A DNA stretch of 64,000 nt from Bradyrhizobium diazoefficiens (lineage in GTDB: Bacteria; Pseudomonadota; Alphaproteobacteria; Rhizobiales; Xanthobacteraceae). The translations under genes and the position numbers were made by a program. Shown here piece after piece: positions 48,084 through 57,537 of the stretch. Under the pieces are notes generated by a model. That model made no database searches. It was given only the letters and a program-made list of their open reading frames with translations, and was not told the origin of the DNA. The stretch lies in assembly GCF_016612535.1 (NCBI RefSeq), contig NZ_JAENXS010000001.1, positions 3,125,501 to 3,189,500 of the forward strand. Reading direction: 5' to 3'. Numbering within the stretch: the first letter of the stretch is position 1; every line of letters begins with the position of its first letter.

Positions 48084-48856
48084 TGTCTTACGTTTCCTCA
48101 GACATTTTGGAAGGCGAATGACCGCGCAAGACGGGTCGCGTGCTGCCAGGAAGGTCTGGAGTGCTGCTCCTGCTCGCCTTGCGGACTTCAATCGCAACAA
48201 GGATTATCAAGCCTGCGTAGCAGTCTTCGGGATCCTTTATGGAAAGTAGCCTGAACCTGACGTCATGGCGACGATCTCATCGGTTTGCGCCTGTCCAGTG
48301 CGATCAACTCGAACGGAAGCAGATCTTAAAGCAATGATTCAACATCGCTGCCGCCTTGGCGGTCGTGCCACGCAAGCCACTGTCAATGGATTCGATACTC
48401 CGCGCCCCACCTGCTCACGTTGAACCAGTAGCACGCGCAGGATGCAGTTTTTCGGCGTCTTCGTGCCGGTCTCCGCTGGCATCCGTATCAAAAGTTCAAT
48501 GTGAAACGTTGATCCGGAGCATGGGATGATGTCAAATGCCGAGCCGGCACTCTACGTCGTGCGGTCCCCACACCTATTGGCAGCAATGACGAGGGTAGTT
48601 GCAGCATTAAATTCCATGCCGCCCTAACCGTTTCGGCTGGCCTGGGCCAGGTTGCGCCACATAGGCCGCTGCGGCGCGCGCCAGCCTACGTGCGATTTGG
48701 TCAAGCTGCGATTGCACCAAACTCGAAGCGTCGGTTGTCCGTTCGAGCCCTCGCTTTACTGGGGGAGAAATCGAGCAAACGGTACAGGTTGGCTTGCGAG
48801 GTTGAAACAACCGTTGGTAAGTGACCGCTGGCTTGCTTACACGGCGGTGAAAACAT
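48084..48856. other. gene-free stretch
   Basis: About 770 bases with no supported gene on either strand. It should hold the divergent promoters for the DUF3892 gene and the exported membrane protein gene. No repeat or clear operator was noticed. Confidence 0.5.
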
Positions 48857-50338
48857 ATGGCTCGATCCTGCATCATTGCTCTGGGGGCCGTAGCCCTCAT
48901 AACATTGCTTCCATCTTCAGGGCCGAGAGCGCAGCAGCAAATTCGGCCGGCGCAGGTTGACGGCCAGAACCCGACCGTGCCGCAATCGACATCTCCTGAG
49001 CCGCGACGGGACCCTTCTCAAAAGCTCACGGCTCCCTCGACGGACGCTAGCTCTCCTGCGAGCGCTCAGACCGGTCCGAGCGATCCTCAGAAGCAATGTG
49101 TGAAACCGGATGAGTTCATCATAGAGCTGCGATCGGGTCGAAATCCGGTAGGTGCGCCCATCGTGTTGGCCACGAATTTTTTGCCAACGAACCAGCGCGT
49201 CGACGTCGGCGTGCGTGCACCGTTCGTCGATGGCGTCCGTTATTTCGCCGGCATCGATTATGGGGACGAAACCTATCTATTCAAGCGACAGGATGTGGTC
49301 ACGCACCGTGCAACGGACTCGGATTCACTGGTGAAGAAGCATCTGCTCGATCCCGACCAGACCATCGTCACATTGAACATGGGTGACGATCTGGCTTGGT
49401 TCTGGAGCAGGGTCAATCTTTACCTCTACACCTGCAACAGCCCGGTCGGTCAGTCCCCTTGGCGCGTCTCGTCCCTAAGTGTCCGCCTCAGTCCCTACTG
49501 GTTCAGCATTGGTGCCGCCCTTGTCGGGGTGCTGGTTCTCTACCTCTGGATGGCGTTCGCGCTCCGCAAGAAGGATCACACCTTTGAATCGTTCCTGCGC
49601 GCGTTGAACCCCGCACAGGTCTCGGCGGGGGCGGACGGAAAGGGAAGCCTGTCGACGTTCCAAACACTGGCCTTCTCCCTGGCCGTTGCCGCTCTGATCT
49701 CGCTGCTGTTGCTTCAGACAGGAACGCTGGTCGATCTCTCCGGATCGATCCTGACGCTCCTGGGCATCAGCGGCATCGGCGCCACGATCGCCAAGGGAAC
49801 CGATAGCCAGCGCAACACGCTGTCGCCCGAAAACCGGGCGTGGCTGCTTCGACGCAGCTGGCTTCCGATGGCCAGGACGATCCTCGATCCGTCAAACGCA
49901 AGCTGGCGTGACTTTTTCTCCACGGACGGCGTCTTCGACGTATATCGCTATCAGAGCTTCATTTTCGGGCTGGTCGTGATCGGAGGCTTGATCGCCGCAG
50001 GCGTGAATCAGCTTTCCACCTTCGTTGTCCCAGACACCATCCTGGGAATCGTAGGACTTAGCCAAGTCGTCTACATCGGCGGCAAGCTGGTGACACCAAC
50101 CAACATTTCCGATCTGAATGCCGCAATCGCGGGGCTGCGTTTCGATGAACAAAAACTGAAGGCCGCTGCCGTGGCGGCCAAGCAGGGCCAGGTGGCGAGC
50201 CTGGCGGAAGCGATCCCTCTTATCGGACAAAGTACCTACGACGCGTACCGTCAGAAGGCCAGGGACGTCGCGGCAATCTTCACCGACGCGACCGGTATAG
50301 TCGTTGCCGACGCATCGCTCGACCCTGTCGTGATGTAA
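48857..50338 (+). CDS. exported/membrane protein paired with the DUF2235 hydrolase
   Basis: 493 residues. Signal peptide (CIIALGAVALITLLPSSGPRA), Pro/Ser/Gln-rich linker (to ~80), an extracytoplasmic beta-rich domain (~85-205, EFIIELRSGRNPVGAPIVLA ... MGDDLAWFWSRVNLYLYTCN), then hydrophobic segments FSIGAALVGVLVLYLWMAFA, LAFSLAVAALISLLLL, LSGSILTLLGISGIGATIA, FIFGLVVIGGLIAAGV and VPDTILGIVGLSQVVYIGG. No recognised family. It ends 14 bases before the DUF2235 gene, so the two form an operon. It could anchor or export the hydrolase or confer immunity to it. Confidence 0.75.
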   Translation: MARSCIIALGAVALITLLPSSGPRAQQQIRPAQVDGQNPTVPQSTSPEPRRDPSQKLTAPSTDASSPASAQTGPSDPQKQCVKPDEFIIELRSGRNPVGAPIVLATNFLPTNQRVDVGVRAPFVDGVRYFAGIDYGDETYLFKRQDVVTHRATDSDSLVKKHLLDPDQTIVTLNMGDDLAWFWSRVNLYLYTCNSPVGQSPWRVSSLSVRLSPYWFSIGAALVGVLVLYLWMAFALRKKDHTFESFLRALNPAQVSAGADGKGSLSTFQTLAFSLAVAALISLLLLQTGTLVDLSGSILTLLGISGIGATIAKGTDSQRNTLSPENRAWLLRRSWLPMARTILDPSNASWRDFFSTDGVFDVYRYQSFIFGLVVIGGLIAAGVNQLSTFVVPDTILGIVGLSQVVYIGGKLVTPTNISDLNAAIAGLRFDEQKLKAAAVAAKQGQVASLAEAIPLIGQSTYDAYRQKARDVAAIFTDATGIVVADASLDPVVM

Positions 50339-50352
50339 TAAAGGAGACCGAG

Positions 50353-51600
50353 ATGGCTAAAAATATCCTGGTGTTCGCCGACGGCACAGGTAACGAGGGC
50401 GGTCTCCTGCCGGACGAGAGCCGGACGAATGTCTACAAGCTTTATCGGGCAACGAGAACAGGGCCAGAATCAATCATTGACCCGAAGAAGCAGCTGGCGC
50501 TCTACGTCCCCGGCATTGGCACGCCGATGCCCCGACACGACAATGGCTGGGACCGGATAAAAGAGGCGGTCCAACAGATGTTTGGGTTCGGCATCACGCA
50601 GAAGATAATCGATTGCTACGTTGCGATCATCGGCGTCTGGGAGCCGGAAGACCGCATTTACCTGTTCGGTTTCAGCCGTGGTGCCTACACGGCCAGGTGT
50701 CTTGCGCACGTGCTCGAGCTGTGCGGCATTCCAACAAAGGAGCGCAATGGCGAGCCGATCAGCCTCGCTCCGACATCGTTGAGAAAGATCGCCAAGGAGG
50801 CGGTCTCTTGCATCTATTGGCTTGGCATGCCCAGGGACGCCGCACAGGCCGAAAAAAGAGCGGAGCAGTTTCGGGATGCGTACCATTCCCAGGTCGGGCG
50901 AGCCTCAGGGGCTTCCGCCTACTTCATCGGGATTTGGGATGCCGTCGCTGCAATCGGCTGGCAACGCTTCTTCCCTGACTGGACTTATGATCGCCATTTC
51001 CCGTCAGACATCCAATACGCGCGTCATCTGCAATCAATCGATGAAGGGCGAAAGGATTTCAAACGGGTACCCTGGGGAGGGAGTGGCACGGTCAAATGGC
51101 CGGATAGGCAGGGCGAACCGGAGCAATTCGACCAGATCTGGTTTGCCGGAAATCATTCCGACGTCGGCGGAAGCTATCCCGAGAACGAATCCCGTCTCTC
51201 GGATATTACGCTCAACTGGATGGTGGAGTTCATCACGGCGAAGATTCCGGATGCAGGCCGCGTCATGGTCGACATGGACCTGCTAAGACTATATCCGTCG
51301 GCCGACGGTATGATGCATGACGAGTGCATGGTGGGGATGGGCGGCACGGCATTCAAATGGGCAAGGGCAGTTCGGGAGGTGCCCGATACGGCACAACTTC
51401 ATTCCACCGTGTACGAGCGGCTGGCGATGAAATCGGTGCGCAATTTCACGAGCTTCGCACCCTACAGACCTATTGCGTTGCAGAACCATCTCAAAGCAAA
51501 AACGTATTACCAAGCCACGACGAGCAGAGGCGACGACACGGCCGCATCCAGCCCCGGGGATGCGCCAAGTTCTGCGGGGAGCGGTGCCATTTCGATTTGA
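50353..51600 (+). CDS. DUF2235 (Tle1-like) alpha/beta hydrolase
   Basis: 415 residues beginning KNILVFADGTGNEGG, the DUF2235 start. Nucleophile elbow is LFGFSRGAYTAR (Ser108); the acid is probably in FIGIWDAVAAIG and the His in WFAGNHSDVGGSY. In the family these are phospholipases or esterases, including type VI effectors (Tle1), while others are cytosolic with unknown role. No signal peptide. Strong AAAGGAG before ATG 50353. No T6SS genes are nearby, so an effector role is not supported by context. Confidence 0.88.
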   Translation: MAKNILVFADGTGNEGGLLPDESRTNVYKLYRATRTGPESIIDPKKQLALYVPGIGTPMPRHDNGWDRIKEAVQQMFGFGITQKIIDCYVAIIGVWEPEDRIYLFGFSRGAYTARCLAHVLELCGIPTKERNGEPISLAPTSLRKIAKEAVSCIYWLGMPRDAAQAEKRAEQFRDAYHSQVGRASGASAYFIGIWDAVAAIGWQRFFPDWTYDRHFPSDIQYARHLQSIDEGRKDFKRVPWGGSGTVKWPDRQGEPEQFDQIWFAGNHSDVGGSYPENESRLSDITLNWMVEFITAKIPDAGRVMVDMDLLRLYPSADGMMHDECMVGMGGTAFKWARAVREVPDTAQLHSTVYERLAMKSVRNFTSFAPYRPIALQNHLKAKTYYQATTSRGDDTAASSPGDAPSSAGSGAISI

Positions 51601-51888
51601 TTGGACCGCTGCCCCCATTCCGGATGGCAATCGGCTACATGCGATGGTCGGCTTGGAGACCTTCTACACCGAAGAGCCACAAAGACATCGCGGAGTTTCT
51701 GAGCGAGGTCGCTGCCAGGCAGCGGCAGGCAAGGCTCGCCAGGACGCGCGAACCTCTCATCCCGACCAAGTGCGTCCCGGGCGGCTTGCAACAACGCAAC
51801 CGCTCCTGCCGGACTCGTCCCGATCTATCGGCTGATTGAGCAACTTGAGAAGTTAGCGGATGTAGCAGGTGTGCATGACGTACCGGGA
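51601..51888. other. gene-free stretch
   Basis: Between the convergent DUF2235 and cold-shock genes. Only random open frames; no clear terminator hairpin noticed. Confidence 0.4.
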
Positions 51889-52095
51889 TCAACCAACACG
51901 CAGGTTCTCTGCGGACATCTTGCCCGAGCTGCCTGTCGTGAGTTCGAAGCTGATCCGGGCCCCTTCAGCAAGCCCGGTGTAGCCGGCCTTCTCCACCGCC
52001 CTGATGTGCACGAATACGTCCGATCCTCCATCATCGGGCTTGATAAAACCGTAACCCTTCGTCGCGTTGAACCACTTTACGATACCAGTCGACAC
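51889..52095 (-). CDS. cold-shock domain protein (CspA family)
   Basis: 68 residues, single OB fold. RNP1 is KGYGFIKPDD and RNP2 is DVFVHIRAVEKAG; the start STGIVKWFNATKGYGFI is classic. Start GTG 52095 with GGAG 8 bases upstream. These proteins bind single-stranded RNA or DNA and melt secondary structure. Monocistronic by context. Confidence 0.93.
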   Translation of the reverse strand: MSTGIVKWFNATKGYGFIKPDDGGSDVFVHIRAVEKAGYTGLAEGARISFELTTGSSGKMSAENLRVG

Positions 52096-52220
52096 TACAA
52101 TATCTCCAGTTCAAAACGACCGCGAAGTATCTATACTTTCCGGGAGGATCAAGATCATGTTCGATTGCCGCACGCGATCTTGCCGCCGCACAATAAAGTG
52201 ACGATCGCTTGGCAGAAGGG

Positions 52221-52424
52221 TTAGGCCGACCGACCTTCGCGCTCCAAGTGGGCCAGTATTGCCGCCTGTTCCACCGAAGCAAGAAAGGCCCGGCCGTCTT
52301 CCATAATGATCCAATGGCCGGATTCGCGCGCAACCAGCTTCTGCCTGAAAATATCGAGATCTGGCGCCCGCTCTGCCAATCGTTTCATACGGGTCGTCCA
52401 TTCCGGACCACTCGTGTAGAACAC
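52221..52424 (-). CDS. possible small hypothetical protein
   Basis: 67 residues from GTG 52424: TSGPEWTTRMKRLAERAPDL then ARESGHWIIMEDGRAFLASV and EQAAILAHLEREGR. Reads protein-like and the frame stays open upstream to about 52,474 (ASLAVLKNYLAVF). No family recognised; could be a fragment. Confidence 0.35.
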   Translation of the reverse strand: MFYTSGPEWTTRMKRLAERAPDLDIFRQKLVARESGHWIIMEDGRAFLASVEQAAILAHLEREGRSA

Positions 52425-52679
52425 CGCCAGGTAATTCTTCAGGACAGCAAGACTGGCTCGGCCCTGCGTTGGCCGGCGAGAATCTTAAGTACCGAGAGCT
52501 GAAAACTCACATTCGTCAACCAAACGCAGCAACACGAACGCCGCATATATTCGTGGCACCTGCCGACCTGCGCCTGGCTTCAAAACAAAAAACCGGGAAA
52601 GTAATTCTAATGCACGGATCCTCCGCAATTTGGACGCAACTGTCCTTTGGAATCTGGGGAGATGCCTTCTAACGTTGTT

Positions 52680-53072
52680 CTACCATACGCGCGTGAATTT
52701 ATCAGCGCCCTTCAACTTGCCAGGCTTACCGGTCTTATCAACGTAGAACAGCGTCCATGACGTTGGCATTTGAGACCCGTTAGTTTTTCCAACCCAGCGG
52801 GTGAAGGAATTGCACTGGGCAAAAGTAACAACAAAATACAAGCCGGTTGGACTAACAGCTCCCGATGCAGGATAAGGGATGCCCTGGCACGCAAATCCTT
52901 GAGCATGGTTTGTGAAAGTCCCGTGTATTGCCCCGCTATTGGCGGACCAAATGAACAGTTCTGAACCCCGTTCATTCTTCCAATATGAGGGAGCAGGAAG
53001 CCCCTGCGCCATGGCCTCGGCGGAAAGAAACAAGAACTGAGCGAACAGCAAGAATCCCAGTAATCTCTTCAT
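52680..53072 (-). CDS. avidin-family biotin-binding protein (bradavidin-like)
   Basis: 130 residues. Signal peptide (LLGFLLFAQFLFLSAEAMA, cleavage before QG). The mature ~107 residues follow the avidin barrel: YWKNERGSELFIWSANSGAI, HGTFTNHAQGFACQGIPY, FVVTFAQCNSFTRWVGKTN, SWTLFYVDKTG and KGADKFTRVW. Asn, Ser, two barrel Trp and the final Asp of the biotin site are in place; the streptavidin Tyr43 position is Phe here. Two Cys (FACQG, AQCNS) match the disulfide of rhizavidin/bradavidin. Probably periplasmic or secreted, sequestering biotin. ATG 53072. Lower GC than its neighbours. Confidence 0.85.
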   Translation of the reverse strand: MKRLLGFLLFAQFLFLSAEAMAQGLPAPSYWKNERGSELFIWSANSGAIHGTFTNHAQGFACQGIPYPASGAVSPTGLYFVVTFAQCNSFTRWVGKTNGSQMPTSWTLFYVDKTGKPGKLKGADKFTRVW

Positions 53073-54678
53073 ATTGATGCCCCCAAAACAGTCCGGTTAA
53101 AATTCGCAACTTGGATTAGGTATTTTGGTACATCTCCAGGCTCCGTTCGCTCCTCTTATTTCGCGTTCGGCAATGAAATGCAGCGCTTATGGGCGAAATC
53201 GCGCTGGATCGCGGCGAAGTCGTCAAGCCCGCGCCGCCTGTAATCCTGCTACGGCTCGCCCGGGTGGCCGAGCGCCGAGCCGATGCTCGGCTATTTTGAG
53301 GTGAGGCCGAATGCGCGGATCGAGGGGAGTTCGCGCCTATGGGCCCCATTTCAAGACGCCGTTGCGGCCCGGCGGGCGAAGCCATCGCCGAAGCGCGTCC
53401 TGCCTATCACCAAGCGGGTAAGCGAATTGACGGTCGCAGGCATTCTCATCAAGGGCCGACGATCGTTAAGCGCGAATACGAACCACGGGAGCCCGGCATC
53501 GAAGGACGTATGGATTCCCTCCTCAGGCTCGATGTTGGGCAAGACGGCCGCGCCGAGGTGAAAACGGTCCAGCCGCAGACCGACGATAGCGATGAAAACT
53601 GGGAGAAATACAAGGAACGCAGCGAGCTTCTTCACACCCGGCGCGAACTTCAGCACGGTCTATGCCGATGAGGAGATCGACCTGCCGTTCGCCAAGAGTC
53701 ACGTTTGCAAGGATGACGGGATACCCTGCGCCGCCAGAAATTCATAGACGCGCCGGAGAGTGGCCCGCTCGGAAGCGTGCTCGATTGAAGCGCCAAATGA
53801 AATCTCAATAGGGGCAAACGGAGCTCCGCAAGCAGGCTATGGTCTTTCGACACCCGCCCAAGTGATAACAGGCTGCCCGTCCACAATGCGCCGGCTGGTG
53901 GAGCCGTTGCACGCGCGGCATCTGCCGCTCGATCGTACCTTGCTTCCCTGAAGCCCGGATAGGCAATCGCAATCCGCGCCGACCTGCCGGGTCCACGAAG
54001 CTCATGAGCTCGCGCAGCACAATCGGCTCGGCGTTTATCTTCCCGTGATCCATCTCACCATTCTATCAGCAGCAAGCGATCCTGGGACTCGTGACAATCA
54101 TCCGGGGGCATCCGCCTGCGCTACGCTCCGGCGGAAACGGGCTCTGGGCGCTTCGCGCCCCGAGCCGCCTCCGGCGTCTCGGCCCTTCGGGTGACGATCG
54201 CCGTGCCCGCGCTATTGCGCGCATTTCTCTTTGGAGGGGATCTGCTGGCACCGGTGGCGTTTGCCTGCGGCGTGGGTACGCGGAGATCGCACGCGGCTCG
54301 CCTCGGAACCCAATGCGGCCGCTGCGACGAACTTCTATCGCGCTTGAATCGCTAGCTGTTTGATGGATTTCGATCAATGCGGAACGGGATTGCAACCATT
54401 GGCTCCGCTATCACTGAAGCTTGCGATTTCGATCTTCGGAAGAACTGAAGACGAGAATGGGAGGGCGAACGACAGGCACGGAATTACGTGCGGGGCTGAT
54501 AAATGTCCAAGCGGCGAGTCCCGCTCCTTATTGAACCCGATTGATTGCTGCCGACAGCTGCGAGACCGCCCGTCTTGGAGCTCGGGAGTGCTGCGCGCGT
54601 CTGCCCACGTGCCGCTGCCCCAATCGTCTATCGCTTGGCTCGCAAACGGCAAGGCTGGAGAGCTGGAGGACGTCGGAA
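53073..54678. other. gene-poor stretch, 1.6 kb
   Basis: No gene can be supported. Short frames such as YFEVRPNARIEGSSRLWAPF (53,290 region, plus) and VLRELMSFVDPAGRRGLRLP (minus, ~53,990) look protein-like and may be fragments of decayed genes. From 54,105 to 54,200 there is a degenerate palindrome (GCTCTGGGCGCTTCGCGCCCCGAGCC). The promoter for the oxidoreductase cluster should lie near its right end. Confidence 0.4.
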
Positions 54679-55131
54679 ATGCGTATTGAGCTTACGATAA
54701 ATAAGAGATCCTACACTGTCGAGGTGCCGCCTGAGACGCCACTGCTGTGGGTCCTTCGGGATGTGATTGGTCTGACGGGTACGAAATACGGGTGCGGAAT
54801 TGCCCAGTGCGGTGCCTGCACGGTGCACGTCGGCAGTGACGCGGTTCGGTCGTGCATCACGGCCGTAGGCGACGTCGCCAAATCAGTCACCACAATCGAA
54901 GGCTTGGACGCGGACGGCAACCATCCCGTTCAGCGCGCGTGGCGCGAGGAGCGTGTTCCACAATGCGGCTACTGCCAGGCCGGACAAATCATGCAGGCCG
55001 CGGCGCTCCTTGCCGAGATGAAGAACCCTTCCGATCAGCAGATCAGCGATGCGATGGCAGGGAATATTTGCCGCTGCGGTTGCTACCAGCGGATCCAGTC
55101 TGCGGTTCGCAGGGCGTCAAGGGAGGTCTAA
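54679..55131 (+). CDS. [2Fe-2S] subunit of an isoquinoline-1-oxidoreductase-type molybdoenzyme
   Basis: 150 residues from ATG 54679 with GGAGG upstream. Plant-ferredoxin cluster: [15 protein letters not shown]; second cluster in the helical domain: [12 protein letters not shown] and [12 protein letters not shown]. The sequence is typical of IorA-like small subunits, which take electrons from the molybdenum subunit and pass them on. It ends two bases before the large-subunit start, so both are coupled. No separate FAD subunit is found, as is usual for this group, which reduces cytochrome c. Confidence 0.93.
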   Translation: MRIELTINKRSYTVEVPPETPLLWVLRDVIGLTGTKYGCGIAQCGACTVHVGSDAVRSCITAVGDVAKSVTTIEGLDADGNHPVQRAWREERVPQCGYCQAGQIMQAAALLAEMKNPSDQQISDAMAGNICRCGCYQRIQSAVRRASREV

Positions 55132-55133
55132 CG

Positions 55134-57455
55134 ATGAGCGATCATGCACCGTCAACTTCGTCCAACCCCGGCGTGAGACTTGAGAACGTTAGCCGACGTC
55201 AATTCCTTCGCTCGACGGCAGCTGTTACGGCGTTTGCCGTAGCTGCCGAGATTTCCGGCTTGCGGGCCGGCCTGGCGTACGAGACCGGTGGCGCGCAGAT
55301 GCCGCATGGGACCGTCAACGATCCACACGTGTTCGTATCGATTGACTCGTCGGGCATCATTTCGATTACCGCCCACCGTTCCGAGATGGGTACGGGAATT
55401 CGCACCTCTCTTCCGATGGTGGTGGCAGACGAACTAGAGGCCGATTGGTCCAAGGTTCGCATCATTCAGGCGCTCGCCGACGAGCCGCGATACGGCAATC
55501 AAGACACGGATGGCTCCCGTAGCATGCGTCATTTCTTTCAGCCGATGAGACAAGTCGGCGCGGCGATGCGCCAGATGCTGGAGCAAGCGGCGGCCAAACA
55601 GTGGGGCGTTTCCTTATCGGAAGTTCAAGCCAGCAATCACGAAGTGATGCATAAGCCGACCGGACGCAAGCTCGGGTACGGTGAGCTCGCGAAAGCGGCC
55701 ATGGACTTGCCCACCCCGCAGGTGGAATCCCTGAAGTTCAAGCCCGACAATGCGTTTCGGTATATGGGCCACGGCAACGTCCCGATCTACGACTTGTTCG
55801 ATATTACGGTCGGACAGGCGCAATACGGATACGATGTGCGATTGCCGGGCATGAAATACGCCGTGATCGCGCGTCCTCCCGTTGTCGGTGGGAGGATAAA
55901 ATCCTTCGACCCAACCGAGGCTCTCAAAGTTCCTGGCGTCGAAAGGGTGTTGGAACTCAAGGTCGATTGGGTGCCACCTGCCGCGTTCTCGCCGCTGGGT
56001 GGGATCGCGGTGGTGGCGACGAATACGTGGGCGGCCATAAAGGGTCGAGAAGCCCTGCAGCTCAACTGGGAAGACGGTGAGAATAGCGCCTACGACTCCG
56101 CGGCGTATCGACGGCAGATGGCTGAAGTCGCGAATAGGCCGGGTCACGTCGAGCGCACTCAGGGAGACTTCGACAAGGCGTTCGCCGGCGCATCCAAAAT
56201 TGTATCGGCCGAATATTATGTGCCGCACCTTGCTCAAGCATCAATGGAGCCGCCGGTTGCGACTGCAGTCATTCGCAACGGCGAATGCGAGGTGTGGGCT
56301 CCCTTGCAGTATCCGTTCGGCGCGCGCGAAGCGTTCGCCAAGCTTCTTGAGTTGCCGATTGACAAGGTGAAGGTGAACATCACTCTTCTCGGCGGCGGTT
56401 TTGGTCGAAAGTGTCAATCTGACTTCGCGCAGGAAGCCGTACTGCTCTCGAAGGCACTTGATGGTGCGCCAGTCAAACTCGCTTGGACGCGAGAGGACGA
56501 CCTCCATCATGGCTTCTATCATACCGTCACCTATTCGCGTCTGGACGCCGGCGTTGACGCGTCTGGAAAATTGATCGCATGGCGGCATCGCTCGGTCGCG
56601 CCAACCTTGTTTGCGAATTTCAAGCCTGATCCAAAGCGCGAGCAGGCGATAGAACTGGGATTGGGACTTGCAGATCTCGCACTGGACATTCCCAACGTGC
56701 GCTTTGAGACCGGCGAAGCGACGGCCCTGACGCGGATTGGCTGGTTCCGGTCGGTCAACAACATACCTCACGCGTTCGCCGTACAGTCCTTCATTGCAGA
56801 GATCGCGCGCGAGCTGGGCAAGGATCCCAAAGACGTCCTGCTTGAAATCATTGGGCCACCCCGAAAGCTTGAGCTCGAGAAACTGGGGCTGACAGATCCG
56901 CTCTGGAATTATGGTGATCCGTATTCGACGCATCCGATCGACACCGGACGTTTCGCGAACGTCATCAATCTGGCGGCCTCGCGTGCAAGCTGGGGGAGAT
57001 CGCTGCCGAAGGGGGGCGGGCTCGGAATTGCGGCACACCGCAGCTTCCTGTCCTACGTCGCAACGGTCGTCGAAGTCGGCGTGGACTCGCGAGGAAAGCT
57101 AACCATACCGCGCGTCGAGACTGCGATCGACTGCGGTTTTGCTGTCAACCCCGAGCGGATTCGTTCCCAGATCGAGGGGGCAGCCGTCATGGGACTCAGC
57201 AATTTCATCGGCGAGATTTCCTTCAAGAATGGCAGCGCCGAGCAGAGTAATTTTGACAGCTATCCGGTGGCTCGCATCGACAATGCACCGATAAATGTGC
57301 GCGTCCACATCGTTCCGAACGGCTCCGAGGTGCCGGCGGGGGGTGTCGGAGAGCCGGGAGTGCCGCCTTTTCTGCCGGCGCTTTGCAACGCGATCTTCGC
57401 CGCGACCGGCAAGCGAATCCGTTCGCTTCCAGCAGGCGATCAAGTTCGCGTCTAG
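55134..57455 (+). CDS. molybdopterin subunit of an isoquinoline-1-oxidoreductase/aldehyde oxidase-type enzyme
   Basis: 773 residues from ATG 55134, GGGAGG 7 bases upstream. Tat signal [20 protein letters not shown] shows export of the folded cofactor-loaded enzyme. Molybdenum-binding domain segments include [13 protein letters not shown] [29 protein letters not shown] and the catalytic-Glu loop [16 protein letters not shown]. It hydroxylates N-heterocycles or oxidises aldehydes. Followed by PQQ dehydrogenase and cytochrome c, so oxidation of an alcohol to aldehyde and then acid is a reasonable model. Confidence 0.93.
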   Translation: MSDHAPSTSSNPGVRLENVSRRQFLRSTAAVTAFAVAAEISGLRAGLAYETGGAQMPHGTVNDPHVFVSIDSSGIISITAHRSEMGTGIRTSLPMVVADELEADWSKVRIIQALADEPRYGNQDTDGSRSMRHFFQPMRQVGAAMRQMLEQAAAKQWGVSLSEVQASNHEVMHKPTGRKLGYGELAKAAMDLPTPQVESLKFKPDNAFRYMGHGNVPIYDLFDITVGQAQYGYDVRLPGMKYAVIARPPVVGGRIKSFDPTEALKVPGVERVLELKVDWVPPAAFSPLGGIAVVATNTWAAIKGREALQLNWEDGENSAYDSAAYRRQMAEVANRPGHVERTQGDFDKAFAGASKIVSAEYYVPHLAQASMEPPVATAVIRNGECEVWAPLQYPFGAREAFAKLLELPIDKVKVNITLLGGGFGRKCQSDFAQEAVLLSKALDGAPVKLAWTREDDLHHGFYHTVTYSRLDAGVDASGKLIAWRHRSVAPTLFANFKPDPKREQAIELGLGLADLALDIPNVRFETGEATALTRIGWFRSVNNIPHAFAVQSFIAEIARELGKDPKDVLLEIIGPPRKLELEKLGLTDPLWNYGDPYSTHPIDTGRFANVINLAASRASWGRSLPKGGGLGIAAHRSFLSYVATVVEVGVDSRGKLTIPRVETAIDCGFAVNPERIRSQIEGAAVMGLSNFIGEISFKNGSAEQSNFDSYPVARIDNAPINVRVHIVPNGSEVPAGGVGEPGVPPFLPALCNAIFAATGKRIRSLPAGDQVRV

Positions 57456-57537
57456 ACGACCAGGCTTCAATACTTGATCGCCTCGAACCGCGACTGAGCT
57501 CGCACGCAATCACCATAAAAAATCGGCTACTGGAGGA

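Noticed and set aside
50353..51600. Type VI secretion effector
   Set aside because: The DUF2235 family includes Tle1 effectors, but no VgrG, Hcp, PAAR or other T6SS gene is near.
54852..55133. Upstream extension of the molybdopterin subunit
   Set aside because: The frame is open but overlaps the [2Fe-2S] subunit in another frame. The Tat signal and GGGAGG fix the start at 55134.
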